Positions 11,665 through 23,675 are shown, numbered from the stretch's first letter. The stretch is DNA of 59,324 nt from Gamarada debralockiae (GCA_002803225.1 NXFV01002041.1:1-59324), one strand, 5' to 3'. Notes: generated by a model from the sequence alone, not told the origin. Numbers and translations are program-made.

Positions 11665-13452
11665 ATGCCCAGTGCCGTTAAGATGGCGCCAAAAATGACC
11701 AAGAACCAGATGAGGAGGGCGAAGAAGAAAGAGCAAAGGAATGCGCAAGTCAGTACTCCCCATCTTCCAGCTATACCAAGAACTTCTACTGACAATTCCC
11801 AGGTCGCCTCGGCTCCAGAATCAGAAGCCGAAACCGAAGTCAAGCCTGAACCAGAGCCTGTCGCAACCACCGTCGACGAAGATCCATTACAATCGGAAGT
11901 GTCACCACTAGAGATCAGCGAAGATGACCCCAACTACGCTATGTTCAAGGGCATCATGGAGCGATTCGGCGCGACAACAGGAGAAGACGAGGCTGCAGTA
12001 GAAGCGCCTGGAGACAAGGGCGAGGTTTTCTACTCCGACGATGATGAGATACCCGATGAGGATGAGGAGGTGGCAGAACCCAAACTATCGAAGAAGAAGC
12101 GAAAGGAGCAAAACAAGCTGTCAGTAGCAGAATTGAAGGCGCTTGTGAAGAAACCAGAGCTGGTAGATTGGACGGATACCTCTGCATCAGACCCTCGATT
12201 ACTCGTTCACATCAAGTCCTACCGAAACGTTGTCCCAGTGCCAAGCCACTGGTCACTGAAGCGCGAATACCTCTCCTCCAAACGCGGTGTCGAAAAAGCA
12301 CCTTTCGCGCTCCCCAAATTCATCCAAGATACTGGCATAGCAGAAATGCGCGACGCAGTCCTCGAAAAACAAGATCAAGCAAGCTTGAAGCAGAAGCAGA
12401 GGGAAAGAGTTCAACCGAAGATGGGCAAGCTGGATATCGATTACCAAAAGCTGTATGAGGCATTCTTCCGCTTTCAAACAAAGCCGGAACTAACGCGTTA
12501 CGGCGAGGTTTACTACGAGGGAAAGGAATACGAAACTAATCTACGACATCTTCGTCCTGGTGAGTTGAGCGAGGAGTTGAAGGAAGCTTTGAGTATTCCT
12601 CCTGGAGCACCACCGCCTTGGTTGATCAATCAGCAACGATTTGGTCCTCCGCCTTCATATCCTTCTCTTAAGATCCCTGGATTGAATGCTCCTCCACCTC
12701 CAGGTGGTGCCTGGGGGTTTCATCCCGGAGGATATGGCAAACCTCCCGTCGACGAATTCAATCGACCACTGTACGGAGGCGATATCTTCGGCGTGCTTCA
12801 ACCTCAAGTAAACAACCAAGCAGGCGAGCCCATTGAACGAACTCTCTGGGGCGAACTCCAAGCACCAGAAGAAGAGTCCGAGGAAGAAGAAGAAAGCGAC
12901 GAGGAAGAAGAAGGAGACGAAGAAGACATTGGCGCAGGCCTGCAAACACCCAGCGGTTTGGAAACTCCAGGTGGAATGGCCTCGACCGTACCTTCCGAGT
13001 ATCCTGGTGACATGTCCGTCGGCGGCGATTTCGACCTCCGCAAAACAAAGCGCGGCACCGAAACCGAAGAGTCGACCCACCCGCGCTCAGCATACACCGT
13101 CATTCCGGAACGCCAAATCCGGGCTGAAGGATTTTTCGGAGGCGAGCGCGCATACGATGTTCGTAATGCCCAAAACGCCCACTTACCTGTCCTGGGTCAA
13201 GAAGATGATAGCAGGAAGCGGAAGAAGCCTGGAGATGTGGACGTGGCGCTTGATCCGGATTCTTTGTTGAGTGAGGATGGGATTAGTAAGGAGGAAGTGA
13301 GAAGACGGTTTGAGGCGCAGAAGAAAGAGGAGCGGGGGCACTTTGCGTATGAAGAGGATTTAAGCGATATGATTGCGCAGGAGAGTAGGAAGAGGCAGAA
13401 GAGGGATGAGGAGAAGAGGAGTGAGAAGAAGGAGAGATCTTATCGGTTCTGA
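11665..13452 (+). CDS. cus1: Splicing factor 3b subunit 2 (SF3b145 / Cus1)
   Basis: A component of the SF3b complex of U2 snRNP, which anchors U2 to the branch-point region during pre-spliceosome assembly. The DUF382 region is at about residues 170-290, including DYQKLYEAFFRFQTKP. The PSP domain follows (LRPGELSEELKEAL and PPGAPPPWLINQQ). An acidic Glu/Asp run and a basic Lys/Arg/Glu tail come last. The frame is open for 595 codons. However, 11749-11802 (54 nt, GTCAGT donor, TACTGAC branch, CCCAG acceptor) looks like an in-frame intron, so the true protein is probably 577 residues. A second ATG lies at codon 7. The length is close to that of fungal orthologues. Confidence 0.92.
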   Translation: MPSAVKMAPKMTKNQMRRAKKKEQRNAQVSTPHLPAIPRTSTDNSQVASAPESEAETEVKPEPEPVATTVDEDPLQSEVSPLEISEDDPNYAMFKGIMERFGATTGEDEAAVEAPGDKGEVFYSDDDEIPDEDEEVAEPKLSKKKRKEQNKLSVAELKALVKKPELVDWTDTSASDPRLLVHIKSYRNVVPVPSHWSLKREYLSSKRGVEKAPFALPKFIQDTGIAEMRDAVLEKQDQASLKQKQRERVQPKMGKLDIDYQKLYEAFFRFQTKPELTRYGEVYYEGKEYETNLRHLRPGELSEELKEALSIPPGAPPPWLINQQRFGPPPSYPSLKIPGLNAPPPPGGAWGFHPGGYGKPPVDEFNRPLYGGDIFGVLQPQVNNQAGEPIERTLWGELQAPEEESEEEEESDEEEEGDEEDIGAGLQTPSGLETPGGMASTVPSEYPGDMSVGGDFDLRKTKRGTETEESTHPRSAYTVIPERQIRAEGFFGGERAYDVRNAQNAHLPVLGQEDDSRKRKKPGDVDVALDPDSLLSEDGISKEEVRRRFEAQKKEERGHFAYEEDLSDMIAQESRKRQKRDEEKRSEKKERSYRF

Positions 13453-14011
13453 GGGAGATAGGCTGGGCCATTATATGGCGTTTGCATTAAGGGGAAGGAA
13501 GACTTGTACTTTTGATATGGTTGTGTAATATCAGAATTCAAAAAAGCGCAAACTGCCATCCAAATCCATGTCTTAGAAGTCTTCAAATTCAAGCATTGAA
13601 ACACACTCAGTCTACACGAGACGCGTAACTCACTCACCCATATCATATTACAGCAGTCTTCTTCATTTATATCCTTGTATTTCTCCTTTATATTCCCCAC
13701 CGTATTCTGGGATCAGAATATCATTTCTTTCATGCCATCTAATGTACAAATCCTTCCCTCATAACCCCAAATATCAGCAATCATAAGCTCATTGCCCCTT
13801 TCCAGAGGAAAGGGGCGGGTATAGTGCGGATCTTGCCAGTCGTCCATCCATCCATCTGTATTGCCCCAACTCCGTGCCAAACGCCAAAATATCAAGCCAC
13901 CCTCATATATCTTATCGTGTCATATCAGGACTTCTCTGAGTCCGCGTTGAAATACAAATGCCGCCCTCCTTCTCCACTTCCAATTACTCCTCAACCCCTT
14001 TATTACATACC
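13453..14011. other. Convergent intergenic region
   Basis: 3' ends of the plus-strand cus1 and the minus-strand gene below face each other. No gene seen. Confidence 0.5.
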
Positions 14012-16906
14012 TTATTTGAAAGCACTGGCATCCTTAGCAGCAGCAAACTGCGCATCAGGACTCCACTCCAACTTCTCCCTCCCCGAATACACACCAAGCA
14101 CATTCCCCGCCAAACCCACCGCATCCTGGACACTACTCCACGGCCCAAGGCCCTCCCTCTTAACACCTAACTCCCTAAGCACCTTCTCATTTCGCCTAAC
14201 ACCCGCCCACGCCGTATCCCTCAATCTCGAATTCTCTCTCGTCTCCCTTGCAATCTTTTCCAGCGCCTCCTTCTTAGCAACAGCCAAATGCTCCATGAAA
14301 ACTCTATTCAGCATCTCCCTAGCCACCGCACCCATCTGCTCAATCAGCGCATGAAGTTCGACGTAATGGCGTGTAGCGTGTTCGAGGAAAGCCTGCAGTT
14401 TCAGAAAGCCGTCCCAGGAGCCGGGATCGGGGGGGTTGGAGCGGAGGTGTGCGATGCGGTCGCGGGCGTGGAAGGCGAGCATGTATGCCATGAGGCTTTC
14501 GACGCCGATACAGAGACCGGCTTTTCGTTCCGAGTCGGGAATGGGGGCAGAAGGGTCCCGGTTCTTGGGCGAGATGATCGAATCCATTTTTCGCTTGAGT
14601 ATGGTCCCCATAGGGTAGAATTTTGCTTCGTCCGCGCGCTGCTTTTCGAGCTCGGAGTTGGGACGTTGCTCGGTGCCGTTGGGGCGAGTTTTCTCGGCGG
14701 AGGCGGGAGTGCTGGTTGATCCCGTTTGAGGCGTGCGGGCGAGCCCGTCGTTGGAATCTATTCGGCGCATTGCTACGCTCTTCATGGCATCTCCTTTCTT
14801 TGGGGTTGCGAGGACAGATTTTTGAGCGGAGGCGGGAGCGGAGAGAGCGGGTGATTTGAAGGTAGGTGATACGGGTGCGGAGGCTTTGGCTACGTCGATT
14901 TCAGGGAGTTTGGAGCGCTTGGGTGCAGGCTCGATGCGGTCTGAGGAATCGCTTGGACGCTTCTTGCTGGTAGTCGCAGGAACAGCGGCAGGAGTTTTGG
15001 CGCTGCGGCTCTTAGAAAGGGGTACGTCTTCTTCGGACTCGGAATTGTCCTTTTGAGGTGGTGCTGCTGAAGTAGAACGTTCTCGTGCAAGGCGTTCGCC
15101 AGCTTCGAGCTTCTCCATTTGGCCTCGTGGCTTCTGGGTCAACGCTAGAATGCGTTGAATGTGAATGGAGTTTCGCTTCTTGTAAGGAATCTTGATGATG
15201 AGGCTCTTCTTGTCTTCACTCTCCGGGACAGTTGGAAGTTTTGAGCTTTCTGCTTTCTCTCTCTTTGGTGGATGACCAACTCTTGCTCCTCCTTTCGCTT
15301 TGGGAGTCTTGCGCGCAACACCGGGAGTATCAGGGAGACGAGCTTTCTCGTGTCGAGCTTCAACAGTGTTGAGAGTAGCTGACTTTTGTTGTAACCGGAG
15401 TAGCTCTTCTTCGACAATGTCGGGAAGGCCAGGGGAAAGGAGACGGGGGAGAACGAATGGTGGTGGTGTGGATTTTGGTGGATCGGAGAGCGATGAAGAG
15501 GAAGCTGCAGCATTGCTCTTGAGATGAGGTTGCTTGACAATTATGGTATCCGAATCAAAACCCTTCTTCTGTGAAGGAGTCTTGGGAGGTGTGATTTTGT
15601 CAGAGTCAGACTTCTTGACGGCCACGAAAGCAAAATGTGGTTCAGGACTAGGTCCTAAGTCTGCTGGTAATGGCGAGAGAAGCGGTGGGATTTCCAACGG
15701 CTTATCTGAACTTGAATTCGAGGACTTAGAAGTTTGCGCCTTGGTATCGGTAGGTTTTGTTGTACCAGCGGGTTTCTTTGGGAGTGCTGATGCCGCAGCT
15801 GCAGATGGTTTCTGTGTTTTCGAAGGAGATGGTTTCGTTTCTGAAGCAGGATTCTCTGACTTGCGAGGTGCATGCGAGTTTAATATTGTTTTTGTCTCGA
15901 CATGACCAATCTTGACGCGCTTCTCAGGATGAGTTTCACCAGACTCCAATGGGCGCTTCTTGTGTTCGGGATTGTTTCGCGGTGGTGATTGAGGACGAGG
16001 CGGAAGAGGGTGCTTCATTGGTCCTTTAATTGGGTGTGCTTGTTGTGGTTTTGCCGGTGCGCGGGGGTCCTTGTTCGAGTCTTTGGCCATGATGGGTTCG
16101 CGGGGTGGGTGACCATTGGTAATCGGGCGAATCTTCTCTGCTTCTTTTGTATCGGTATGGGTAGATCGAGGAACAGTAGATCTGGGATCCCACCCGTCAG
16201 CATTGAATCATATTATAATAGCACATTGCAGCTTACCTCTCATTGTCCTTAACAGGAGCCTTCTCAACCGTGACCGAATTGGCCTTCGCGACAACAGGCT
16301 TATGATCTCCTCCGTCAGAAGTATGCACGCGACCCACAGGTGAAATTGCAGAGACAGCGCTTGTGTTCCTTGAATGTCCCGGCGCATCTTGCCTTGCCTT
16401 CTGTTCTGGCGTCACGGTGTAAGGTCTCGGCGAGGGCTTGACACCAGTTTGCTTGTAATTCTTATAATCTCCGAACGATATCTTCTGCGAAGGCTTCTTC
16501 GGATCTCGCACAGGGTTTGGTGTAGAAGTACTGCTATGCCCAGCCGCACTCAGCGGCGACTTCCCATAGATCTCGTCCTCCCAATCGCTCGCGCCCTTTG
16601 AAGCACCTACTCCGCGGTCGCCGTTGGATATCAGGGTCATGTATTGTAGTCTAGGGATTTCACATCGCTCGAAGGGAATGTTGAGGTTCTCGTGGGGGAA
16701 ATGGGTTCGATATGGGTTATCCGTAGGGACGAAGAAGATGTGGGGGATCTGCGAAGGAAAGGTTAATAGGGGAGCTTGCTTGGAGTTGGGAGCAGAATGC
16801 TTACGGCTGGTAGATGCTTTTGGAACAAAGAATTGATTTGCTTGTCGGCATGCGCCAGGCTAACCGCAGATGCAGATGCGCCAGGTTTGGCCTTGGTCTC
16901 CATCAT
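14012..16906 (-). CDS. Probable AFF4/Ebp1-like elongation-complex protein
   Basis: Three exons: 16906-16805, 16748-16237 and 16181-14012, with introns of 56 and 55 nt, joining in frame to 927 residues. The N-terminus (SLFQKHLPAIPHIFFVPTDN and on) is folded-looking and is followed by an acidic WEDEIYGKSP motif. The centre is long, disordered and rich in Pro/Ser/Lys. The last 200 residues, from about KFYPMGTILKRKMDSII, are helical. They resemble the C-terminal homology domain of AF4/FMR2 proteins, as in fission yeast Ebp1, which bridges Ell/Eaf in a super elongation complex. That assignment is inference from the layout (Pro/Ser-rich scaffold plus a C-terminal helical dimer-like domain). Two adjacent ATGs begin the frame. 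A 5' UTR intron is likely just upstream, ending TTAACTGACCAATATCAG. Confidence 0.72.
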
Positions 16907-17891
16907 GGAGATCTGATATTGGTCAGTTAAGATCGAGCTTGAGCTTTGGGGCTGGGATCGGGGAGAGATTCTTTGTCGCTGAGAAGAAAGAGGATCGAAT
17001 TGAGAAAGAGAGATGATGATGGTCGTACATTTGAAAAGAAGATTTGACCTTGTGCGCAAGTCTATTCTTCCCGTGGATCGATAGGTATTGTTGGTATTGT
17101 CGATGAGTTCGCTTTTGTCTCTCAAGGGCTATTCATGGTCGCGCGAGTCGAACCGACAGTTGGAGAGGGCAGCGCGACTTCATAGAAGTATCCGCAACTC
17201 CAATTGTCGAAGCTGTCGTCCTCATCAAATCCGCCGTTCAATCGTAGGGATGTCGTCGCAGTAAGGTTGGTGGATTTGGCGATCAGTTCAATGCTTCGAG
17301 GGATGTGGCTGGGGTTCTCGGTGCGGTCCCGATTTTGCTGCGTCACGGCCGTCCCTGGCAGGCGGCGTCTGGGCGGCTGTTGACAGGCTTGAGAGAACAA
17401 TAGTGGAGTTTATGCAGATATCCAGGATATCTCATAAGAACCTCACTTTACGTGATTGTCTTGAAGCTTTAATTCAACCACCATTAGATAAACAACCTTC
17501 ACAATCACAAAGCAAAGGTCTAGATAATGGTTCAGAGCAGAAACCATGGCACCGAGGCGTCGCTCGTAATCGTAAGGCGACGAATAAGAAGGTCAGATGA
17601 ACATGGGATCTGACATGATCACGTGAATATGGTTTTTGGCCACAACACAACTATAAGCACTTTAAGTCAGTTCACGGAGGCGTATTGCCTTTTGTTTGGC
17701 TTCAAAATAGGAGCTGATAATAAATATTCATCCGCAAAAGCAGTAAATGCTCTTTCGTTATCAAGCATGCACCTCTGGTCCTATCAATCCATACACCAAA
17801 ATATGCACATACAATACGGTGACAGCACCGCCGCCAACTCCGTGCTAATGAACCATGCACTTCCGGTATTTATGCCCTTTGAACGCTTAAC
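16907..17891. other. Intergenic, promoter of the 14012-16906 gene
   Basis: Contains the 5' leader of the minus-strand gene and the 3' UTR of suz12. A 92-codon minus-strand frame (17122-17400) is open but resembles nothing known to me and is not called. Confidence 0.4.
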
Positions 17892-20558
17892 TTAAGAAAT
17901 GCAATGATCGCATAACCACGGCCCTCTGATTTCTCGTCCTGACTTCTCCGCACATTTGCGATGGAAGAACCGTGATTGGCATTTCTGAGAAACTGGGTCA
18001 GCAAAGGTTGAAGGCTTGGCAATATGCAAAAGTGAGAAACTTACTTCACCACGGCAAATCACCCGATTAGAAGGTTGAGTGTGTTCGCCACATTCGCAAT
18101 CAAGCGCACCACGTTGTTTTGCTGGTGACACTGGCCTCTCCACCTCCAAAACTTCTTTTTCCTTGGAGACTTCCATCTTCTCAGCCTCCTTCAGTATTGA
18201 AACGCACTTTCCCATGCATTTCTCATCGACAATCCCCCGCATCATGAAAGTTTCCATAGTCTTGCCGAACTCCCTCTTTCGGCTCTTCCTTTCGCAAAAC
18301 CAGAATTTATTAGCCTCTACAAAACGCACGACCGCGTCTGCAAGATGCGTCTCGCACGTGAGCTGCTCAGCCATAATGAAGGGATTCCACTGGATAATGT
18401 AGTCCTTCTCATCATCCGTCACATCGGTGAAGTCCATGATTATGTCTCGATGTTTTTGGTGCAGCCAGCCCTCATCCTTCTCCTCGTCGCTGTTCGGAAT
18501 CTCATCTCCTGGCTGCAAAATTTGCTTCGTGATGGTGTCATAGAGAGGTTTGCTCGTCTTGGGGACGTAGAACTTCTTTCGTGGCCTGATAGACATCTTT
18601 GGAAGGTAATTTTCGAGGTCCATAACATCGTCTGTATCGTTCGAAGTATTCGGTGAGCTATGCCGAGATTCATGGGGCGACGAAGACAAGGATGATTCAT
18701 GGAAACGGTCTTGGAGGTGTTCTGGCCAAATATTATGTTGAGGTCCTTCGCGAGCTTTCACCCAACTTTCGTCCCCATTCAAGAACTTTTCAAGGTTAAA
18801 CAACGTTCGTGGTTGGCTCAATTGAAAAGTTCGTGCTTGCTCAAGCAATGGCGTTGGACTTCCGCGAAGCCCTTGCTTTGCCAGCTCGATGAAGAATCCT
18901 ATCCTTTGGGGATTCGACCGGCGCAGTGAGAACTTGAAACAGTTGTGATTCGTATGGAGGTGAACTCTCAGATCATCAAGAGAGCTGTGACTATACCCGC
19001 AGAAAGGGCAAACTAGGCCTATAACCATAGTCTCTCGCTTTATCGACAGATCTGCGGAATCTGCCTTCCCAAATGTGTATGTCACGATCGTGCATTCTGA
19101 ATCTTCTGAGTTTCCTTGAACAGACCGAGACCTAATGTCTCTGCTCTTGCGAACTCTTGGAGATTTGCCTTGCTGTAGTGCACTCAGAGTTTTCAAATTA
19201 TACGTTGGAACATTCGATCGCCGCCTCTGAGCACGACTATCAACTGGGCTATTAGGTGCTGAAATATCTTCTCCTTTACGTGCTAATGGAGATGCTGGAA
19301 CAGCCTCGCTGATAGCCGGTGCTGGTGCAGTCTTGACACGCGGTGATTCGGTTTCGATTTTGATGTCCCTTGTTGTCAAGTCACTTAAATGACTGGGAAG
19401 TGACCACTTCATCTCCAACCTCAAGGCGTAAGGTATTCTCTGCCTCAAAGTTCCATGGGAGAGCTTGAGATCCACAGACCTATTCTGTCGACCAGGGTCC
19501 AAGAGAGCAGTCGTCTTGCAATACAGATAGAGGTCGTTCTTAGTCGCTTTGCCGGCCTCAAGAAGGTTTGTGACCGGGTTTGATTCAACGTAGGAACCAT
19601 CATTTCCCATGATAACTGGGTTTGTGAGCGACGGCAGATCGAAAGGCAGCCACTCTTTCTGGGGACCGAGCGGTTCAAGAGTGATTGCAACAAAGTAGCT
19701 CTCCGCAAAATCGAAAGAATGCACAAACTGCCCTCGATGATTGCGCTTTTTGCGATTGACGTAAATTTCGTCTGCCGGTATGACAAACGGCTTGAGATTG
19801 ATGAATTCCCTCACAGCCTCCCCTCCATTGTTGATCGTGGTTCTTAAGGTGCAAACGCTCAGTTTTCGAAATAACTCCGTATAGTCTCCTTGGCCGATTG
19901 CTGCTTTGGGGTTATCATCGTTCTTCCCGAAAAAGAGCGACACCGAGCAACGGCACTTGACATCGATAGGTCTTTTGCGACCCTTCGCAAAGGCTGTTGA
20001 CTCATCTTCTGTTGGGAGCTTCTGTATAACACTAGTGATGTCGAGTCGCAAGGCCTTTTTGAAATCAGCTGGGTTTTTAGGTATGATGTGGCCAATCGTC
20101 GACTTGGTGTGTTTCGGTTTGAAATCCTCCAGTCTCGGCAATTCAGTCTTCGAGTGAGCTTGGTACGACTTGCCGTAAAAGTCGGAGGGTTGCACGGCCT
20201 GGATCTTGCTTGATAATGGTGGCACTCTTGCCTTCTCATTCGTCACCTGACCAAACGGGCGTCGTGAGCCAAACCCATCATCGCTGCGAGAAGCAGCAGC
20301 TACGTCTTCGAACATGCTGATCCTTCTCCGTTTCGCAGGTCTAATTTCCTCTTCGTCCTCGTCATCAGATTGCGCAGCCACCTCGTCTCTTGATCGTACC
20401 CCAGACGGCGTTCTGAAGGATGACAGTGCGGATCCCATAACTAGAGAGCGTAGAGACCTTCGAACGTTCCTTTGGAGGTAAGATCGCTGCTGGCGATATC
20501 GGTATTTGTATCGTACAATGCCGCCGTTTCCTTCGCCCTTAAGAGTCGCGAGTGACAT
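17892..20558 (-). CDS. suz12: Polycomb PRC2 subunit Suz12 (VEFS-box protein)
   Basis: A subunit of Polycomb repressive complex 2, which writes H3K27 methylation. Exons are 20558-18045 and 17984-17892. The 60-nt intron (GTAAGT donor, GCTGACC branch, CAG acceptor) is in frame but splits the C-terminal finger, so removing it gives 868 residues. A C2H2 finger lies at about 514-540 (CPFCGYSHSSLDDLRVHLHTNH). The VEFS box is at about 710-790 (TDDEKDYIIQWNPFI and WFCERKSRKREF). After it comes a PHD-like Cys/His cluster (CECGEH...CQSRFFHRKC...GPWLCDHC). The N-terminal third carries an acidic/basic nuclear-type segment. The PHD-like tail occurs in fungal members and is absent from animal SUZ12. It is divergent from the F-box gene. 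Confidence 0.88.
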   Translation of the reverse strand: MSLATLKGEGNGGIVRYKYRYRQQRSYLQRNVRRSLRSLVMGSALSSFRTPSGVRSRDEVAAQSDDEDEEEIRPAKRRRISMFEDVAAASRSDDGFGSRRPFGQVTNEKARVPPLSSKIQAVQPSDFYGKSYQAHSKTELPRLEDFKPKHTKSTIGHIIPKNPADFKKALRLDITSVIQKLPTEDESTAFAKGRKRPIDVKCRCSVSLFFGKNDDNPKAAIGQGDYTELFRKLSVCTLRTTINNGGEAVREFINLKPFVIPADEIYVNRKKRNHRGQFVHSFDFAESYFVAITLEPLGPQKEWLPFDLPSLTNPVIMGNDGSYVESNPVTNLLEAGKATKNDLYLYCKTTALLDPGRQNRSVDLKLSHGTLRQRIPYALRLEMKWSLPSHLSDLTTRDIKIETESPRVKTAPAPAISEAVPASPLARKGEDISAPNSPVDSRAQRRRSNVPTYNLKTLSALQQGKSPRVRKSRDIRSRSVQGNSEDSECTIVTYTFGKADSADLSIKRETMVIGLVCPFCGYSHSSLDDLRVHLHTNHNCFKFSLRRSNPQRIGFFIELAKQGLRGSPTPLLEQARTFQLSQPRTLFNLEKFLNGDESWVKAREGPQHNIWPEHLQDRFHESSLSSSPHESRHSSPNTSNDTDDVMDLENYLPKMSIRPRKKFYVPKTSKPLYDTITKQILQPGDEIPNSDEEKDEGWLHQKHRDIIMDFTDVTDDEKDYIIQWNPFIMAEQLTCETHLADAVVRFVEANKFWFCERKSRKREFGKTMETFMMRGIVDEKCMGKCVSILKEAEKMEVSKEKEVLEVERPVSPAKQRGALDCECGEHTQPSNRVICRGEVSFSLLHIAKPSTFADPVSQKCQSRFFHRKCAEKSGREIRGPWLCDHCIS

Positions 20559-21202
20559 GTCTCATAGTTGAAAGGCTCAGTAGCCTGCAAGTGGCCGTTG
20601 TTTCCATACAAAGTGAATTTCTGGAATAAATGGAAGAAGCCTTTTCAGATACGTAGGAAGCGCGGCTACCAGGTACCATGGATGCCGTTTGGGCTTGCGC
20701 TGGCTGGGGCGGATTTGAAGGTGAGGGGGAACGCGTCGAGATGCAGACGAGCTGGATTTGAAATTAAATATTGGAGAAGGGAACGACTGCGTGTTGATCA
20801 AAGGAGCGTAAGAAGAAACAAGAATTATTATCATTGGAATCCCATTCTCAAACAACACGTCCCTCGTTATCGACGCTGAGAGAGATGGGTCAAAAACTCG
20901 TGCCTTCCACGTTGTTGATGTTGTCGCAAAAAGAATTATTTACGGGCGATTGCTTCACGTGAGGAGCTGGGCGGCCTTTTCGCGCTAGTGAGTGGTCCGA
21001 GCTTTATGCAGGGAATTTTATCAATGCTGTGCATGCACACTCATTGAATCATATCATCGTGAAATTCAGCCTTGATACAGAACCAGCCTCGTCACCAAAC
21101 CTTTGCTTCTGTCGCATGTGAATACAACGCCTTACTGAGCACCATCCCCGATGGTTGAATAGATCACACGATCCGCGTCTATGCGCCAAAAACATCCCGA
21201 CA
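20559..21202. promoter_or_regulatory. Divergent promoter of suz12 and the F-box gene
   Basis: About 640 bp between two divergently oriented starts. I see no coding sequence and cannot point to a specific operator. Confidence 0.4.
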
Positions 21203-23675
21203 ATGGCTGCTTCGCGATCTCGACGCTCGTTGCGCACACCACCTCGTGCAACAAGAGCAAAGCCAGCCTTTTCTTACGCTGAACCCGACTCCGACACCGA
21301 ACTCGATGCTGATGGGGATATAGCATCCGAATCCGATCATTCACCAAATATGCATAAACGACACATTCCCTCCCGCTCTCGAAATTCGAAGGCTCAAAAC
21401 CGCTCAGCGATCCAAAGTCCATCAAAGAAACGCTACAACCCCACCCATATGGACTCGGACGACGAGGTTGAATACAATCGCTCAAAGAAGCAGAAGCAGA
21501 AGCATTCAAAAGCGAGTACACCGAAGTCGACTTCACACACACAACTATCCAGGTGAGTTATACAGCGGGTAGAAGATCCCTGGACTAGATTGCTGTCCCC
21601 AGAGCTTTTACTCCTGTATCATCTTTCTGGCCCTGGGACCCAGAACGGTTCAGAGAAAATGAATGATTGCTGACTACATTCTTCTCTGCAGTTTATCGTC
21701 TATCCAAACCAGCGGCGTCATCCCACCATGGCAGAGTCTTCCTTACCATATCCTCGTCCAAATCTTCCAATACGCCACCTATCCCCTTTACGATCATACC
21801 TTCGAACCTCTTTCCTCCGGTTCACGGCTCGTAAAGATCGCACGGCTCTGCAGAGCCTTTGCAGAACCTGCCTTCACCGTCCTATACACCACGCCACCGC
21901 TGGTTCCGATGGATAAGGCTCATAAATTGGTGGACTTGTTGAAGGCAGACCCTAGGGCTATGGCATTCAAGTATAGGCAGAAGGTCGAGTCACTTCGTAT
22001 TGAGGTTTTCAAAGTTGCTGCCTATTCGTTGGCAGGCAGCGGCCACTTGGATGTTTACGGCTTGATTAAGAACCTGCCACGACTTGTGGACCTCGAGTTC
22101 TACCACCACCAGGATATGTCCCCATATAGGGACTTGGATGCCAACATCAAGTGGCACTACCCTGAAAACTTGTTCGACGCTCTCGAATATGTTGATCCCG
22201 AGGCGGACGCCCAACAAGGTGATAAAACGAGTGTCTGCAAGTTGAGGAGTTGGCGTTGGTCATCGAGGCTGGCTGGAAAGATGTTTCCAATCGAAAATAT
22301 CCGGGAAATACATCTCAAGCCATCGTTCTCAGCACTTCGAAAGATCGCATTTGTCAACTATCAAGTGCCGTATGTGAAGGCGACAGAGGAGGATCCGAAT
22401 CATGAGAAAATCCTGGCGGAATCGTTGTCTGTGCTGAAGAACCTGGAGCATCTAATTTTTGAATCGTCGACCCTGGTCAACACGACGCTTTTGCCTCTGC
22501 TTCCGAAGAACTTGCGCAATCTCGAGCTTATCAACTGCTGGAATATCAAAGCGGATGAGTTTGCAGACTTCCTCATAACTCATGGTAGCCAACTTCGCTG
22601 TCTGACCCTCAACCATAATCAGTCACTGAGCTTGTCATTCTTACCAATACTTGGAACAGCATGTCCGAAGCTCCAAGTCTTCCGCATGAACCTTACCTAC
22701 TTCCAGCTACACTCCACATATCGCGACTCCGACCCACTGTACGACCAGCTACTGTTACCTGGACAAGTACCAGTTTGGCCATCATCTCTTCAAATAATCG
22801 AGCTGACCCAATTACGGCAATGGCAGACGGAAGCGGCAGAGATGTTCTTCCAGAGTTTACTCGACAGTGCTGCTGATCTCCCTGATCTACGAAGACTGAC
22901 GATTCAGGCCATTCTTAACATTGGCTGGCGAGACCGGGCGTCTTTCCGCGACAAGTGGGTGGGCTCTTTGGATCGTGTATTCAGACGAGTTTCTTCGCCA
23001 CCACAGAAACACATCTCTCTGCGCGCACCTGAAATGGCCCTATCTCAGTTACCAGCAATCAAGAAGCAGGATGACGATCACACCCAAGAAGTTACCCTCG
23101 CGAAGCGAATATCTCTCCGATCCGCCTCCAGTCCCAGCAGTACTTCTGCTCTCTCCTCTGTTCCTTCTACGGTCCAAGAAGAACTCGAGAAACCCAAACA
23201 AGTCAAGATATTGAAAGTGAAAGAGACTACCTCACCACCGAGCCGTCGCTCAGCTCGGACTAGCGCACGCCAAATACGCACAGGCACATACGCCGAGAGT
23301 TCCGATAACTCCAACACTGAGGAGGAACAATCCGATGCACCATCAGCTCGTGATATCGCGCGCAGCACCCGTGCAGCACGTGAGATAGCCTCTCTCAAGC
23401 AAACAGCTGGTAGAGACTTGCTCCCTTCTTCACCTCCACAAACACCATCCGAGGACGAAGACTCCGATGATGATGCGCCGTTAGTCAAGAGACATAAGGG
23501 CAAAGGCAAGTTGATGGAGGTAATTCAGGGAATGTGTGAAGTGGTTGATGTTAGGATCGATAACCTGAGACCGAGAGAGACGCAGGTCACAGAAGCGGAC
23601 TTCTTGGACGAGGAAGCTCCTGGCGATGGGGATTGGAATGGAGATGATGATTTTGATGACGGATATGCGTGGTAG
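21203..23675 (+). CDS. F-box / leucine-rich repeat protein
   Basis: Three exons: 21203-21552, 21603-21647 (45 nt) and 21692-23675, joining in frame to 792 residues. The small exon was placed because it restores RAFTPVSSFWPWDPER before the F-box. Its downstream donor is the unusual GTTCAG. The N-terminus is basic, Ser-rich and disordered. The F-box (about 140-185) reads PPWQSLPYHILVQIFQYA followed by LCRAFAEPAF. The centre has leucine-rich, LRR-like strands (NLRNLELINCWNI, LRCLTLNHNQSL). The C-terminus is a disordered acidic/Arg-rich tail. F-box proteins link substrates to Skp1-Cul1 ubiquitin ligases; the target here is unknown. Confidence 0.82.

Noticed and set aside
11749..11802. N-terminal 18 residues of the SF3b145 frame as coding
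   Set aside because: The segment has a donor, a TACTGAC branch and CCCAG at the right spacing and is a multiple of three, so it is more likely an in-frame intron, though not proven.
17125..17240. Possible tRNA on the minus strand (GGTTCGACTC resembles a T-arm)
   Set aside because: No A-box, no acceptor pairing and no cloverleaf could be drawn around it.
17122..17400. 92-codon minus-strand gene upstream of the 14012-16906 gene
   Set aside because: No recognisable domain, and it overlaps the expected promoter and leader of the gene downstream.
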